The notes: generated from the letters alone by a model not told the origin. Positions 15,043 through 24,729 are shown, counted from the first letter of the stretch. The stretch: DNA of 27,464 bases from an uncultured Clostridium sp. (GCA_905213875.1 CAJMJN010000022.1:1-27464), one strand, 5' to 3'. Numbers and translations: made by a program.

Positions 15043-17958
15043 TTACATTTCTGTATTAGATTGCACAGCTATGTTATTAGTAACATTGCTTGTATTACTA
15101 GAATTTGTATCTGTATCTTCAACTACAGTATTGTTTGTTGTACTATTTTGTTGTTTCTTTTTATCTTCTTCAGTTTTAGTTTTTTCTAAAGAAGTTATTA
15201 AATCTTGAAGTTTTTTAACATCTTTGCCCATCATTTCCCAGTCATTATTTTTATTTGATTCTGTTAAATTTTGGTTTGCTTTTATTATTGCTTCTATTAA
15301 TCCTTCCATATCGTCTGTGTTTTCAACTTCTACTGCTTCAGCATATTGAGAAACTAGGTTTTCTAATGCTTTTGATATGTTATCACCTATTGCTACTTTA
15401 TTTCCAGATGCCACTATTACTTTTTTAAGAATTGGTACATCTGATTCATTTAACATTGTTTGATATATTGGTTCAACATATAATAATGTATTATCCATTG
15501 GAACTATTATCATTTGTTTTGTTAATTTAGTTCCAGTAACATTTAAGCTATTTATTTCACTGCTAATTGCTTCATTTTCTTCTATTTGTTTGTCTAATTG
15601 TATAGCACCTACAATGTTACTATCTGCAGAGAACTTATACATTCTTAATGTGTTGTTTCCATTTTCTGTTGTTCCAACTAAATATGATATTATATTTTGT
15701 TTTGAATCTGGTGTATACATTTGAACTAATCCAAATTGTTCACCATTTTTAGTTTTTAACATTGTATAATATGGTTCCATATATGTTCCTTTAGCAGTTG
15801 TTTTTGTTGTGTTTGTGTTGTATTTTGCTATATCCCATAAGTCGTCTCCTCTGTATATTACATCTGGTTTTACATTATGATATACTTTTAAAATTTCTGC
15901 TTGAACATTATATAAAAATGTTGGATAAACAAAATGTTCTGAAATATCTGTTGGAATTTCTTCGTCTAAATCTTTAAATAAATTTTTATAGATATTTCTA
16001 TATGCCATTGCAATTGGGTCATTTCTGTCTGTAATATAGAATGACATTGAACCGTCATAGCTATCTATTATTACTTTTACAGAGTTTCTTATATAATTTA
16101 TATCTTCTTTTATATTATCATGTTCTATTGTTGCATATTCTGAATATGGATAACTTGAAGATACTGTGTATGCATCTAATACCCATACAATTTTTCCATC
16201 ACTTGTTACCACTGTATATGGATCTTCACCATATATTAAATATGGTAATGCTTTTTTAGCTCTATCAATAATATTTCTATTTATTAATATTTTGCTGTCA
16301 CTTGTCATTTCACTTGAAAATGCTAGGTTTATATCTCCTTTTGAAATTCCAAGCACAAGTCTATCTAAAAATCCTAATTTTAGTCCAGCTTGTCCATCAT
16401 ATGTTGATGTTTGGTCTTTTCCATTTTCGTCTGTGTAATCATATTCTTGTTTGTTTTTAGCATTTGTTGCTATTGTTTCTTTTGTTTGTAACCCAAAATA
16501 AATATTAGGTTGTTCAATATTTATTTTTTCATCTTTTCCTGATACATCTTTTTGAATATATTGCACATTTCCAGCTGCTGTACTTTGTGTTGCAGAAGCT
16601 ATTACTTCTCCTCTACCATGTGTATATTCATATGTTTTATTGTTATATGTTCTTCCTGAACTTTTTATTTCTCTTGGTGCTAAATATACTAATTGATCAA
16701 TTCCATCTATTTTATATTTTGCTAAATTTGCTTTTGTATAAGCAAAATATCCTGTTGATGTTTGGTTACTTTGTAAATCTTCTAACACTGCATCTTGGCT
16801 TATAATTGGTATGTTATTTATAACATTATCATTTTTTTCTGCTTCTTCTTTAGTTATTGTTCCTGAATTTTCTAGGCTTGTTTCTTCAATATTTATATTA
16901 TATGCAATTTTAGTATTTTTGATATTTTCAGAAATATATTTTTTCTCTTTATCTAATTCATTTGAATGTACATATGCTAAGTCAAATACTAACATTACAA
17001 GGAATAACACAACTAAATATCCTGGTATTACTGCTAAATTTTTTAATACTTTACTTGTATTGCTTGCTTTGAAAGCTTTTAATGCTCTATATGCAAATAT
17101 TACAATTACAAAGGCAAATATTATATATCCATATAATTGAACTGTTGCTTCTGTCATACCTGCACCATTTATTTCGATGTCATCACCTACTGTTAAGATT
17201 TTTCCATACATAATATTTTGTGTATTGATTACTGTTATTAGTGCAACTCCTACTACAACTAACATAATATTTCTCATTAATTTTTTCATAAAAATGCTTT
17301 CTTTAAGCATCTTTCCATCTACGCCATCAAAGAAACGGTTAAATACTATTACATAATATAATGCCATGTATAGTGAAAGTCCTACAAATAGTACTACAAA
17401 ATAGAATAAAAGCATTTCAATTACAGGTTTCTGGAACATATAATAAGCAATATCTAGTCCAAATATTGGGTCTTGATTTCCAAAACTTGTTCCATTAATT
17501 ATTAACATTATTTTTTGCATAAATGCTGATGATACTACAAAACTTACCACTGCTGAAATTACTAAAGCTAATGATTTATTTAATAATTTTGGCATTGACC
17601 TTTTTTCTTTTTCAAAAAATGGTTTTAATCCTTTTTTTATTCCTCTATTAGTAAAATATATTACAATATATAAAAATACAAAATTAATTGCCATTATTGA
17701 ATATCTATAAATTAAGTTTGTTTTAAATATATCTATATATTGACTTCCTAATTCTAAATATTCTAAGTAGCTTCCTCTTAATTGTACATAACTAACTCCT
17801 GAAAATACTAATAAAAATAGAATTACTAGCATCATTCTTAATTTACTATTTTTTCGTTTTTGTTCTTTTTTGTTATTTGCTTTTTCATTAGTTTTTTTAT
17901 TTTCTTCTACTTGGACGGTTTCATTTGTGTTATTCTTGTTCTTTTCTTCTTTTTCCAC
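15043..17958 (-). CDS. UPF0182 (COG1615) large membrane protein
   Basis: 971-residue protein of the uncharacterised UPF0182 family. A Lys/Glu/Asn-rich cytosolic N-terminus (about 1-38) leads into seven predicted membrane helices within the first 330 residues; the family signature FGNQDPIFGLDIAYYMF is at about 159-175. A large extracytoplasmic domain follows (about 335-890), with family segments such as LVYLAPREI, YTHGRGEV, LVLGISKGDINLAFS and the ISKALENLVSQYAEA helix. The C-terminus has a coiled helical stretch and a Ser/Thr/Asn-rich tail. No biochemical role is established. Start is a GTG preceded by AGGAGG at 7 nt. It lies 21 bp downstream of ftsY and is probably co-transcribed, hinting at a membrane-biogenesis setting without proving it. 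Confidence 0.92.
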   Translation of the reverse strand: MEKEEKNKNNTNETVQVEENKKTNEKANNKKEQKRKNSKLRMMLVILFLLVFSGVSYVQLRGSYLEYLELGSQYIDIFKTNLIYRYSIMAINFVFLYIVIYFTNRGIKKGLKPFFEKEKRSMPKLLNKSLALVISAVVSFVVSSAFMQKIMLIINGTSFGNQDPIFGLDIAYYMFQKPVIEMLLFYFVVLFVGLSLYMALYYVIVFNRFFDGVDGKMLKESIFMKKLMRNIMLVVVGVALITVINTQNIMYGKILTVGDDIEINGAGMTEATVQLYGYIIFAFVIVIFAYRALKAFKASNTSKVLKNLAVIPGYLVVLFLVMLVFDLAYVHSNELDKEKKYISENIKNTKIAYNINIEETSLENSGTITKEEAEKNDNVINNIPIISQDAVLEDLQSNQTSTGYFAYTKANLAKYKIDGIDQLVYLAPREIKSSGRTYNNKTYEYTHGRGEVIASATQSTAAGNVQYIQKDVSGKDEKINIEQPNIYFGLQTKETIATNAKNKQEYDYTDENGKDQTSTYDGQAGLKLGFLDRLVLGISKGDINLAFSSEMTSDSKILINRNIIDRAKKALPYLIYGEDPYTVVTSDGKIVWVLDAYTVSSSYPYSEYATIEHDNIKEDINYIRNSVKVIIDSYDGSMSFYITDRNDPIAMAYRNIYKNLFKDLDEEIPTDISEHFVYPTFLYNVQAEILKVYHNVKPDVIYRGDDLWDIAKYNTNTTKTTAKGTYMEPYYTMLKTKNGEQFGLVQMYTPDSKQNIISYLVGTTENGNNTLRMYKFSADSNIVGAIQLDKQIEENEAISSEINSLNVTGTKLTKQMIIVPMDNTLLYVEPIYQTMLNESDVPILKKVIVASGNKVAIGDNISKALENLVSQYAEAVEVENTDDMEGLIEAIIKANQNLTESNKNNDWEMMGKDVKKLQDLITSLEKTKTEEDKKKQQNSTTNNTVVEDTDTNSSNTSNVTNNIAVQSNTEM

Positions 17959-17979
17959 CTTTTTACCTCCTACTTTCCT

Positions 17980-18885
17980 CTATATAATGGCTTTCACAAA
18001 ATCTTCTGAGTTAAATACTTCCATATCATCAATTTGTTCACCTATTCCAATAAATTTAATTGGAATATTGTTTTCTGCTACAATTCCTATTGCAACTCCA
18101 CCTTTTGCTGTTCCATCTAGTTTTGTTATAACTAAACCTGTTAAATCTGTTTCTTGCTTAAATGCTTTTACTTGAGAAATTGCATTTTGACCTGTTGCGC
18201 CATCTATTACTAGCAATACTTCTTTATCTGCTTCTGGCATTTCTTTATTTATTACTTTTTGTATTTTATTTAGTTCATCCATTAAATATTTTTTATTATG
18301 TAGTCTTCCTGCTGTATCAACAATTAATACATCTGCTTGTTTTTCTTTTGTTATTTTCATTGCATCATATACAACAGATGCAGGGTCAACTCCCTCTTCT
18401 CTTTTTACTATATCTGCTCCAGACCTATTTGCCCAGATTTCTAATTGTTCAACAGCTGCAGCCCTAAATGTATCAGCTGCTGCAACTACAACTTTTTTAC
18501 CATCTTTTGCTAATCTATTAGCAATTTTTCCTATTGATGTAGTTTTTCCAACGCCATTTACTCCTACAACTAATATAACTGATGGTTTAGTGTTTAAGTG
18601 TAAACTAATATCATTTCCATCTAATATTGCTTGCATCTCTTCTCTTAACGCTTTTTTTACATCTTCTTCATCTTGTATTTTTTCTTTTTTAATTTTTGTT
18701 CTTAAATTGTTAATTATTTTTACAGATGTGTCTACACCTATGTCTGACATTATTAGTATTTCTTCTAATTCCTCTAAAAAGTCTTCATCTACTTTTCTAA
18801 AACTTTTAAATACATTGTTTATTTTTTCATCAAATGAACTTTTTGTTTTGTTCATTCCATTTTTTAGTTTTTCAAAAAATCCCAA
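17980..18885 (-). CDS. ftsY: signal recognition particle receptor FtsY
   Basis: SRP GTPase that docks the SRP-ribosome complex to the membrane for co-translational insertion. At 301 residues it is the short Gram-positive form without the acidic A domain; a helical N domain (about 1-95) is followed by the G domain with GVNGVGKTT (108-116), DTFRAAAVEQL (138-148), DTAGR (190-194) and TKLDGTAKGG (254-263). The start is a TTG at 18885, 8 nt after AAAGGAG. The UPF0182 gene follows 21 bp downstream. Upstream is a spacer and the divergent tRNA-Thr gene; TATAAT on the minus strand near 18954 may be the -10, but a good -35 is lacking. Confidence 0.96.
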   Translation of the reverse strand: MGFFEKLKNGMNKTKSSFDEKINNVFKSFRKVDEDFLEELEEILIMSDIGVDTSVKIINNLRTKIKKEKIQDEEDVKKALREEMQAILDGNDISLHLNTKPSVILVVGVNGVGKTTSIGKIANRLAKDGKKVVVAAADTFRAAAVEQLEIWANRSGADIVKREEGVDPASVVYDAMKITKEKQADVLIVDTAGRLHNKKYLMDELNKIQKVINKEMPEADKEVLLVIDGATGQNAISQVKAFKQETDLTGLVITKLDGTAKGGVAIGIVAENNIPIKFIGIGEQIDDMEVFNSEDFVKAII

Positions 18886-19004
18886 TTCAAACTCTCCTTT
18901 TTGTTATTTTATATTAATTTATAATATTGTTATCTTTTCTTTAATTACGGTGCTATTATAACATATTTTTTTAGTTCTGTATACAGTTTACTTATTATTA
19001 AATT

Positions 19005-19045
19005 TGCTATTATAGTATTTTTCCACATGCTATTACAGCATTTTT
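19005..19045. repeat. two imperfect 18-nt direct repeats
   Basis: 19005-19022 and 19028-19045 share TGCTATTA.AG.ATTTTT with two C/T differences, period 23. They lie upstream of the tRNA-Thr promoter. Function is unknown; chance duplication is possible in this AT-rich spacer. Confidence 0.5.
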
Positions 19046-19056
19046 CTAAAGCTGTA

Positions 19057-19085
19057 TTGATTTTTTGATAATTCTATATTATAAT
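19057..19085 (+). promoter_or_regulatory. promoter of tRNA-Thr
   Basis: TTGATT (19057-19062), 17-bp spacer, TATAAT (19080-19085); predicted start about 19092, 9 nt before the tRNA. Confidence 0.75.
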
Positions 19086-19100
19086 TTGCTTATATTATTT

Positions 19101-19176
19101 GCCGATATAGCTCAGTTGGTAGAGCAACGGATTCGTAACCCGTAGGTCAGCAGTTCGATTCTGCTTTTCGGCACCA
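19101..19176 (+). tRNA. tRNA-Thr (anticodon CGT)
   Basis: 76 bases including encoded CCA. Acceptor GCCGATA/TTTCGGC, D-arm GCTCAGTTGGTAGAGC, anticodon loop TTCGTAA (anticodon CGT), TpsiC arm AGCAG-TTCGATT-CTGCT. Two mismatches are visible: T6-T67 in the acceptor stem and A31-C39 closing the anticodon loop. The promoter and terminator are good, so it is probably expressed; ACG codons can usually also be read by another Thr tRNA, which may tolerate the drift. Confidence 0.93.
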
Positions 19177-19198
19177 AAATTAGAATAACACAGTATAA

Positions 19199-19242
19199 CT
19201 AAGCCCCCAATTATTAAAAAAGTTTAATAATTGGGGGCTTAG
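19199..19242. terminator. strong terminator after groEL and tRNA-Thr
   Basis: CTAAGCCCCCAATTATTA (19199-19216) pairs fully with TAATAATTGGGGGCTTAG (19225-19242), 8-nt loop. It serves groEL (minus) and probably also the tRNA-Thr transcript (plus). Confidence 0.88.
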
Positions 19243-19268
19243 TTTCAATCTCTAATTATTTCTTATTT

Positions 19269-20906
<1,638 letters not shown>

Positions 20907-20977
20907 TTTAAATCCTTCCTTTCAACTCTTTATTTGTTTTGCCAATAATCTTGACATATTCTATAATTTTATATTTA

Positions 20978-21259
20978 TTATTCAACTATTGCTAAAATTT
21001 CATCTTGTTTAACTATTATATATTCTGTTCCTTCATATTTTATTTTAGTTCCTGCATATTGGCTTATGATAACATCATCACCTTTTTTTACTTGCATTGT
21101 TTCTTGTTTACCTTCAACAATTTCTCCAGGTCCTACTTCTATTACTTCTGCGATTTGTGGTTTTTCTTGAGCTGCTTCTGCTAAGATAATTCCACTTTTA
21201 GTTTTTTCTTCGCCTTCTTTCATTTTTAATAAAACTCTACTACCTAATGGTTTAATCAT
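20978..21259 (-). CDS. groES: co-chaperonin GroES (Hsp10)
   Basis: 93-residue subunit of the heptameric lid for GroEL. It begins IKPLGSRVLLKM and carries the mobile loop (EEKTKSGIILAEAAQEKPQ, about 17-35), the roof-forming VGPGEIVEGK region and the C-terminal YIIVKQDEILAIVE strand. Start ATG is preceded by AAAGGAGG. First gene of the groES-groEL operon; HrcA control is indicated by the CIRCE element 20 bp upstream of the start. Confidence 0.98.
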   Translation of the reverse strand: MIKPLGSRVLLKMKEGEEKTKSGIILAEAAQEKPQIAEVIEVGPGEIVEGKQETMQVKKGDDVIISQYAGTKIKYEGTEYIIVKQDEILAIVE

Positions 21260-21279
21260 TTTTATTACCTCCTTTTAGT

Positions 21280-21306
21280 TTAGCACTCTTTGTGTTTGAC
21301 TGCTAA
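21280..21306. promoter_or_regulatory. CIRCE operator (HrcA site)
   Basis: TTAGCACTC (21280-21288), 9-nt spacer, GACTGCTAA (21298-21306). The consensus right half is GAGTGCTAA, so there is a single mismatch. It lies between the promoter and the groES ribosome-binding site, the normal place for heat-shock repression by HrcA. Confidence 0.93.
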
Positions 21307-21309
21307 TAA

Positions 21310-21336
21310 TTTATACCCTTTTTTATCAAATGTCAA
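21310..21336 (-). promoter_or_regulatory. promoter of groES-groEL
   Basis: Minus-strand TTGACA (21336-21331) and TATAAA (21315-21310), with a 15-bp spacer; TAAATT two bases downstream would give 17 bp. CIRCE follows directly at the start site. Confidence 0.65.
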
Positions 21337-21414
21337 TAGTATTTTTTTAATTTTCACATAAAGTTCACATATTTATTTTATTACCTTAGTTTCTAGAATA
21401 TTCCTTTTATTATA

Positions 21415-21442
21415 TTGTGTTATTTCTAAATTATGCTATAAT
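21415..21442 (+). promoter_or_regulatory. promoter of the pseudouridine synthase gene
   Basis: TTGTGT (21415-21420), 16-bp spacer, TGCTATAAT extended -10 (TATAAT 21437-21442). Only 6 bases separate the -10 from the ATG at 21449, so the transcript would begin at or next to the start codon. Confidence 0.7.
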
Positions 21443-21448
21443 ATTTAC

Positions 21449-22312
21449 ATGAAAAAGTTAATTGTAGATAAAAAATATAATGGAAAAAAATTAGATAAAT
21501 TTTTAATTGATAATATAAATAATCTTTCTTATAATTTATTTTATAAAACTTTACGAAAAAAAGATATTAAGATTAATGGAAAAAGAACAAATACTAATGT
21601 TAATGTTTTTGAAAATGACGAAATATTAGTATTTATTTCTGATGAACTTTTGAAACCTAAAATTTCATTAGATATTATTTTTGAAGATGATAATATTTTA
21701 ATAATAAATAAACCTTATAGTTTAGAAGTTACTGGTTCTAATAGTTTAACTACTATTGTTAATGAATCTTATAATAATTCAGATTTTAACTATATGCCAT
21801 GTCATAGAATAGATCGCAATACTACTGGTTTAGTTTTATTTGCTAAAAATCAGATTTCTTTGGATATTTTGTTATCTAAATTTAAAAATCATGAAATTGA
21901 AAAGCATTACTTAGCTTTAGTTTATGGTATTCCTAGATCTAAATATAAAAGAAATGAAGCTTACCTTTTTAAAGATTCTAAAAAATCTTATGTTTATATA
22001 AGTGACATTTATAAAAAAGGATATCAAAAAATTGTTACTACATATAATGTTTTGAAAAAATATGATAATAATACTTCTCTTTTAGATGTTGAAATAGAAA
22101 CTGGTAGAACACATCAAATACGTGCACATCTTGCCTATTTGGGTTATCCAATTATTGGTGATGGTAAATATGGAAAAAATGAAATAAATAAGAAATTTAA
22201 TAAGCATTATCAGATGTTGCAAAGTTATATGTTAAAATTTAATTTTACTACTCCTAGTGGGATTTTAAACTATCTAAATGGCTGTTTTTTCTCTTTAGAA
22301 AATAAAGATTAA
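21449..22312 (+). CDS. RluA-family RNA pseudouridine synthase
   Basis: Converts uridine to pseudouridine in rRNA or tRNA. An N-terminal S4-like RNA-binding domain (KKLDKFLIDNI ... LRKKDIKINGKR) is followed by the catalytic domain with FEDDNILIINKP (78-89), the catalytic loop CHRIDRNTTGLVLFAK (catalytic Asp122) and ETGRTHQIRAHLAYLG with the family's Arg. Length 287 fits RluC/RluD-type enzymes. The position modified cannot be read from the sequence. There is no ribosome-binding site: TATAAT ends 6 bases before the ATG, so the mRNA is probably leaderless. The lysine- and asparagine-rich composition follows the very low GC. It is a single gene between groES (divergent) and the PhoH gene. Confidence 0.92.
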   Translation: MKKLIVDKKYNGKKLDKFLIDNINNLSYNLFYKTLRKKDIKINGKRTNTNVNVFENDEILVFISDELLKPKISLDIIFEDDNILIINKPYSLEVTGSNSLTTIVNESYNNSDFNYMPCHRIDRNTTGLVLFAKNQISLDILLSKFKNHEIEKHYLALVYGIPRSKYKRNEAYLFKDSKKSYVYISDIYKKGYQKIVTTYNVLKKYDNNTSLLDVEIETGRTHQIRAHLAYLGYPIIGDGKYGKNEINKKFNKHYQMLQSYMLKFNFTTPSGILNYLNGCFFSLENKD

Positions 22313-22323
22313 TATTAATTATC

Positions 22324-22397
22324 AAAATATGTAAGTTTATTGTTTGAAAATGTTTTAATATCATTTCAATATAATAAGTTTACATATTTTATTGTTT
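22324..22397 (+). terminator. probable terminator after the pseudouridine synthase gene
   Basis: AAAATATGTAA (22324-22334) pairs with TTACATATTTT (22380-22390), enclosing a smaller TGAAA/TTTCA hairpin, and is followed by ATTGTTTTTTTC. The -35 of the next promoter overlaps the T-run. Confidence 0.55.
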
Positions 22398-22420
22398 TTT
22401 TCTTATTTTAGTGGTATAAT
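22392..22420 (+). promoter_or_regulatory. promoter of the PIN-PhoH gene
   Basis: TTGTTT (22392-22397), 17-bp spacer, extended -10 TGGTATAAT (TATAAT 22415-22420). Bases 22409-22427 are identical to 4711-4729 before the MgtA-like gene. Confidence 0.7.
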
Positions 22421-22492
22421 TTTATTGTTAACATATTAACTTATTTCATTCAAAAGAATTACTTTTGAATACATTATGAAAGGAGTTTATTT

Positions 22493-23911
22493 ATGAGTAA
22501 TATGAAAACGTTTGTACTTCGGTCTAAGGTAGCTACTAGTTCACAATCTTCACCTTTGAACTTTGGTTCAGAAAATGAAGTAGTTTTACCAATGGCAGTT
22601 TATGAAAAATTAAACACAAAGGACATTTCACCAGAGAGGAGAACTAACGCAATTGGTTTGTTGAATTATATAGATAGTTTAACAAAGGGATTAATGCAAA
22701 ATGTTTATGATCTACATTCTTTTGATAAAGGATTAGTTCAACAAAATGATTCTAATCTTTTTGTTTTAGAGCATTTAAAGCCGATATCTTCGGAAATCAA
22801 AAAAATGCATAATCTAACAAATTATGATATGCGCATTTTCCAATTATGTTTGGATTTGAAAGAAAAAAGAAAAAATGTAATTTTAATTTCTAAGAATTCA
22901 GTAATTCGTGAACAAGCTTTTCTTTTAGGAATAACAGCTGAACCTTTTAAGGATGAATTAGCACCATCTCTAAAAGAACAATACACTGGAAAAGGTGGTA
23001 CAATTTATACAGATTTAACCACTTATACAGATTTCACAATGGAATTGAATAAATGTATTCCTATTGATGCATTATTGGAGCCTCCAAAAATTGAGCCTTT
23101 AGAAAATATGTTTTTCAAGCTTACGACTCGTGAAGATCCAAAATATGTTATCGTTAGATATACGAAAGGTACTTTTGTTCCTCTCATTTATCTTAAAAAA
23201 TATTGTCCAGAAGGTTATAAGCCTTTAAATGATGATCAAAAAATGATGATGGAATGCTTATTGGCTCCACCTGAAATCGCACCATTTGTTGTCATAAAAG
23301 GCGATGCTGGTTCAGGTAAAACTTATGCGGCTGTTGCTGCTGCTCTTCAGAATATAGATAATTATTCTAGTCAAAACAATTTAAATATTGGTCATTATAG
23401 GAATTTTCTAGTTTCTGCACCAGTTGTTGAAATGACTCAAGATCAAAAAATGGGATATCTTCCAGGTGATGTAGAAGAAAAATTCAGTCCTTATACAGGT
23501 GGATTTTATGATAATATTCTAAATTACTTTGCAACTCAACATCCAGATTATTCTAATAAACAGCTTAGAAATTCTTTAGCAAAGTTATTTGATAAATCTA
23601 TCATTAGCTTTGAACCAGCTAACTTCTTAAGAGGTAGAAGTATTTCTAAAGCCTTTTTTATGCTTGATGAAGCACAAAACTTTGACCCATCCATTATACT
23701 TGACATTACCACTCGTAGTGGTATGAATAGTAAAACTGTGTTAATGGGAGATCCTATGCAGATAAATGCACCAGACTTAAATGTTCGTCACAATGGTGTC
23801 GTATATGCTTCTGAAGCTATGAAAGGAAGTCCATTAGCATGGCAAGTCACATTAAGTGAATCTGTTAGAAGTCCTTTGGCTCGTGAAGCCCTTAGACGTA
23901 TGAAGAAATAA
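22493..23911 (+). CDS. PIN-PhoH family protein (PhoH2/YlaK-like) with degenerate PIN site
   Basis: PhoH2-type proteins join an N-terminal PIN RNase domain to a PhoH ATPase that unwinds RNA. Here the PIN domain spans about 1-155 and the ATPase about 245-472, with Walker A GDAGSGKT (270-277), Walker B FFMLDEAQNF (388-397) and the GDPMQINAPD sensor (419-428). The middle linker (about 160-235) matches YlaK-like proteins. Of the four usual PIN acidic residues, Glu38 and Asp112 remain, but the DTN of the opening VLDTNVLL is RSK (10-12) and the Asp of the usual SKD is Asn135. The nuclease is therefore probably inactive, while the ATPase looks intact. Start ATG follows AAAGGAG. Single gene with its own promoter and terminator. 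Confidence 0.9.
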   Translation: MSNMKTFVLRSKVATSSQSSPLNFGSENEVVLPMAVYEKLNTKDISPERRTNAIGLLNYIDSLTKGLMQNVYDLHSFDKGLVQQNDSNLFVLEHLKPISSEIKKMHNLTNYDMRIFQLCLDLKEKRKNVILISKNSVIREQAFLLGITAEPFKDELAPSLKEQYTGKGGTIYTDLTTYTDFTMELNKCIPIDALLEPPKIEPLENMFFKLTTREDPKYVIVRYTKGTFVPLIYLKKYCPEGYKPLNDDQKMMMECLLAPPEIAPFVVIKGDAGSGKTYAAVAAALQNIDNYSSQNNLNIGHYRNFLVSAPVVEMTQDQKMGYLPGDVEEKFSPYTGGFYDNILNYFATQHPDYSNKQLRNSLAKLFDKSIISFEPANFLRGRSISKAFFMLDEAQNFDPSIILDITTRSGMNSKTVLMGDPMQINAPDLNVRHNGVVYASEAMKGSPLAWQVTLSESVRSPLAREALRRMKK

Positions 23912-23947
23912 TATTTTCGTTTTTTAATAACTCCAATATCACTTCTA

Positions 23948-23981
23948 AAACCCGTAAGCTTTTTGCTTACGGGTTTCTTTT
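23948..23981 (+). terminator. rho-independent terminator of the PIN-PhoH gene
   Basis: AAACCCGTAAGC (23948-23959) pairs with GCTTACGGGTTT (23965-23976) and is followed by CTTTTT. Confidence 0.9.
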
Positions 23982-24137
23982 TAATAATTTTATTTTTATA
24001 TGGAGCAATTACGGAGCAGGTATGCGAAAAAATATATATGCACCGAAACGCTCTCTTTTTATATAATTCGATTTATTTGAGTATAATATATCACAAATTT
24101 TGTGTTTATTCAATAAATTTCTATATTTTAATAAAAA

Positions 24138-24176
24138 ATTCAAACCCCTACTACTAAAAGTAGCAGGGGTTTGAAT
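24138..24176 (-). terminator. terminator of the first unknown accessory gene
   Basis: ATTCAAACCCCT (24138-24149) pairs with AGGGGTTTGAAT (24165-24176), with an inner CTACT/AGTAG extension; on the minus strand it runs into TTTTTTATT. The preceding stretch 23982-24137 holds no gene that I can support. Confidence 0.85.
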
Positions 24177-24185
24177 GATTGCAAA

Positions 24186-24566
24186 TCAATACACTTTTAA
24201 AGATGTGATAACAATGTTGAGTTCTGCAAAAGTTTTCTTGACAAATTTGTCAGTTGTATCAATCCACGCATCTTCTCCTGTGTTGCCGATTGCCAGAACA
24301 CGACCGTCATCTCCGAAAATAACAGCAACTTTATCGCCATCATAAATATGTGCTTCATTGAAATTTTCTTTAAACTGATTGCAGAAAACTTCTCCTTCTT
24401 CTTCAGTGTTTCCAACCTTAATAAATGGAAGATTGTAAAAAAACAAAGTAGAAGTGTCTTCGAACATAATGTCCCAAGCATAATAACAATGATGGTCAAA
24501 GTAGTACGGTGGCTTTTTTAAGCCTTTAATCCGAGCGGTTGCAATGTTAACTTTCTGAAATTTCAT
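24186..24566 (-). CDS. unknown protein of 126 residues (accessory module, gene A)
   Basis: I do not recognise this protein. It is soluble, without signal peptide or membrane segment, and rich in aromatic residues (PPYYFDHHCYYAWDIMF near the N-terminus, then TLFFYNLPFI). The middle has an acidic stretch (NTEEEGEVFCNQF) and a beta-rich AHIYDGDKVAVIFGDDGRVLAIG segment. A longer in-frame start at 24683 exists, but AGGAGG stands 7 nt ahead of the ATG at 24566, so this start is secure. Codons ending in C or G (ACC, CGG, CCG, TAC, GAC) are more frequent than in the core genes, pointing to horizontal transfer. Its upstream region is almost duplicated before the gene at 26703-27251, so both are probably controlled together. 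Confidence 0.8.
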   Translation of the reverse strand: MKFQKVNIATARIKGLKKPPYYFDHHCYYAWDIMFEDTSTLFFYNLPFIKVGNTEEEGEVFCNQFKENFNEAHIYDGDKVAVIFGDDGRVLAIGNTGEDAWIDTTDKFVKKTFAELNIVITSLKVY

Positions 24567-24573
24567 ATCAATT

Positions 24574-24684
24574 CCTCCTAATAATTGTTTTACGAGAATG
24601 TATAACCTGCTATTCTTATTATAGTTCGCATAGCTACGAATATTTTCAAGCATTATTATAACATTATTTACATAATTTTTCAAC
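24574..24684 (-). repeat. duplicated control region, copy A
   Basis: Three blocks match copy B (27259-27368): the ribosome-binding site and leader at 24574-24596 (one difference), a 38-bp identical block at 24604-24641, and a 19-bp identical block at 24666-24684. The intervening bases differ. Confidence 0.9.
24618..24649 (-). promoter_or_regulatory. promoter of gene A with inverted repeat in a 20-bp spacer
   Basis: Minus strand: TTGAAA (24649-24644), 20-bp spacer, TATAAT (24623-24618). The spacer contains TTCG-N8-CGAA (24640-24625). A long spacer with a symmetric site inside it is the arrangement used by MerR-type activators; that regulator class is inference. Confidence 0.6.
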
Positions 24685-24720
24685 TTTTAACAAAGTATTA
24701 GAGTAAATTCTCTAAAAATG

Positions 24721-24729
24721 TGATATAAT
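24721..24729 (+). promoter_or_regulatory. extended -10 promoter of the OLD nuclease gene
   Basis: TGATATAAT with TATAAT at 24724-24729 and no clear -35. The leader is about 20 nt. Confidence 0.6.

Noticed and set aside
19005..19045. Start of a CRISPR array
   Set aside because: Only two imperfect 18-nt repeats with a 5-nt gap; no further units and no cas genes.
23963..24157. Open frame of 64 codons on plus after the PhoH gene
   Set aside because: It starts inside the terminator hairpin, has no ribosome-binding site and runs into the next terminator region; composition is that of random AT-rich sequence.
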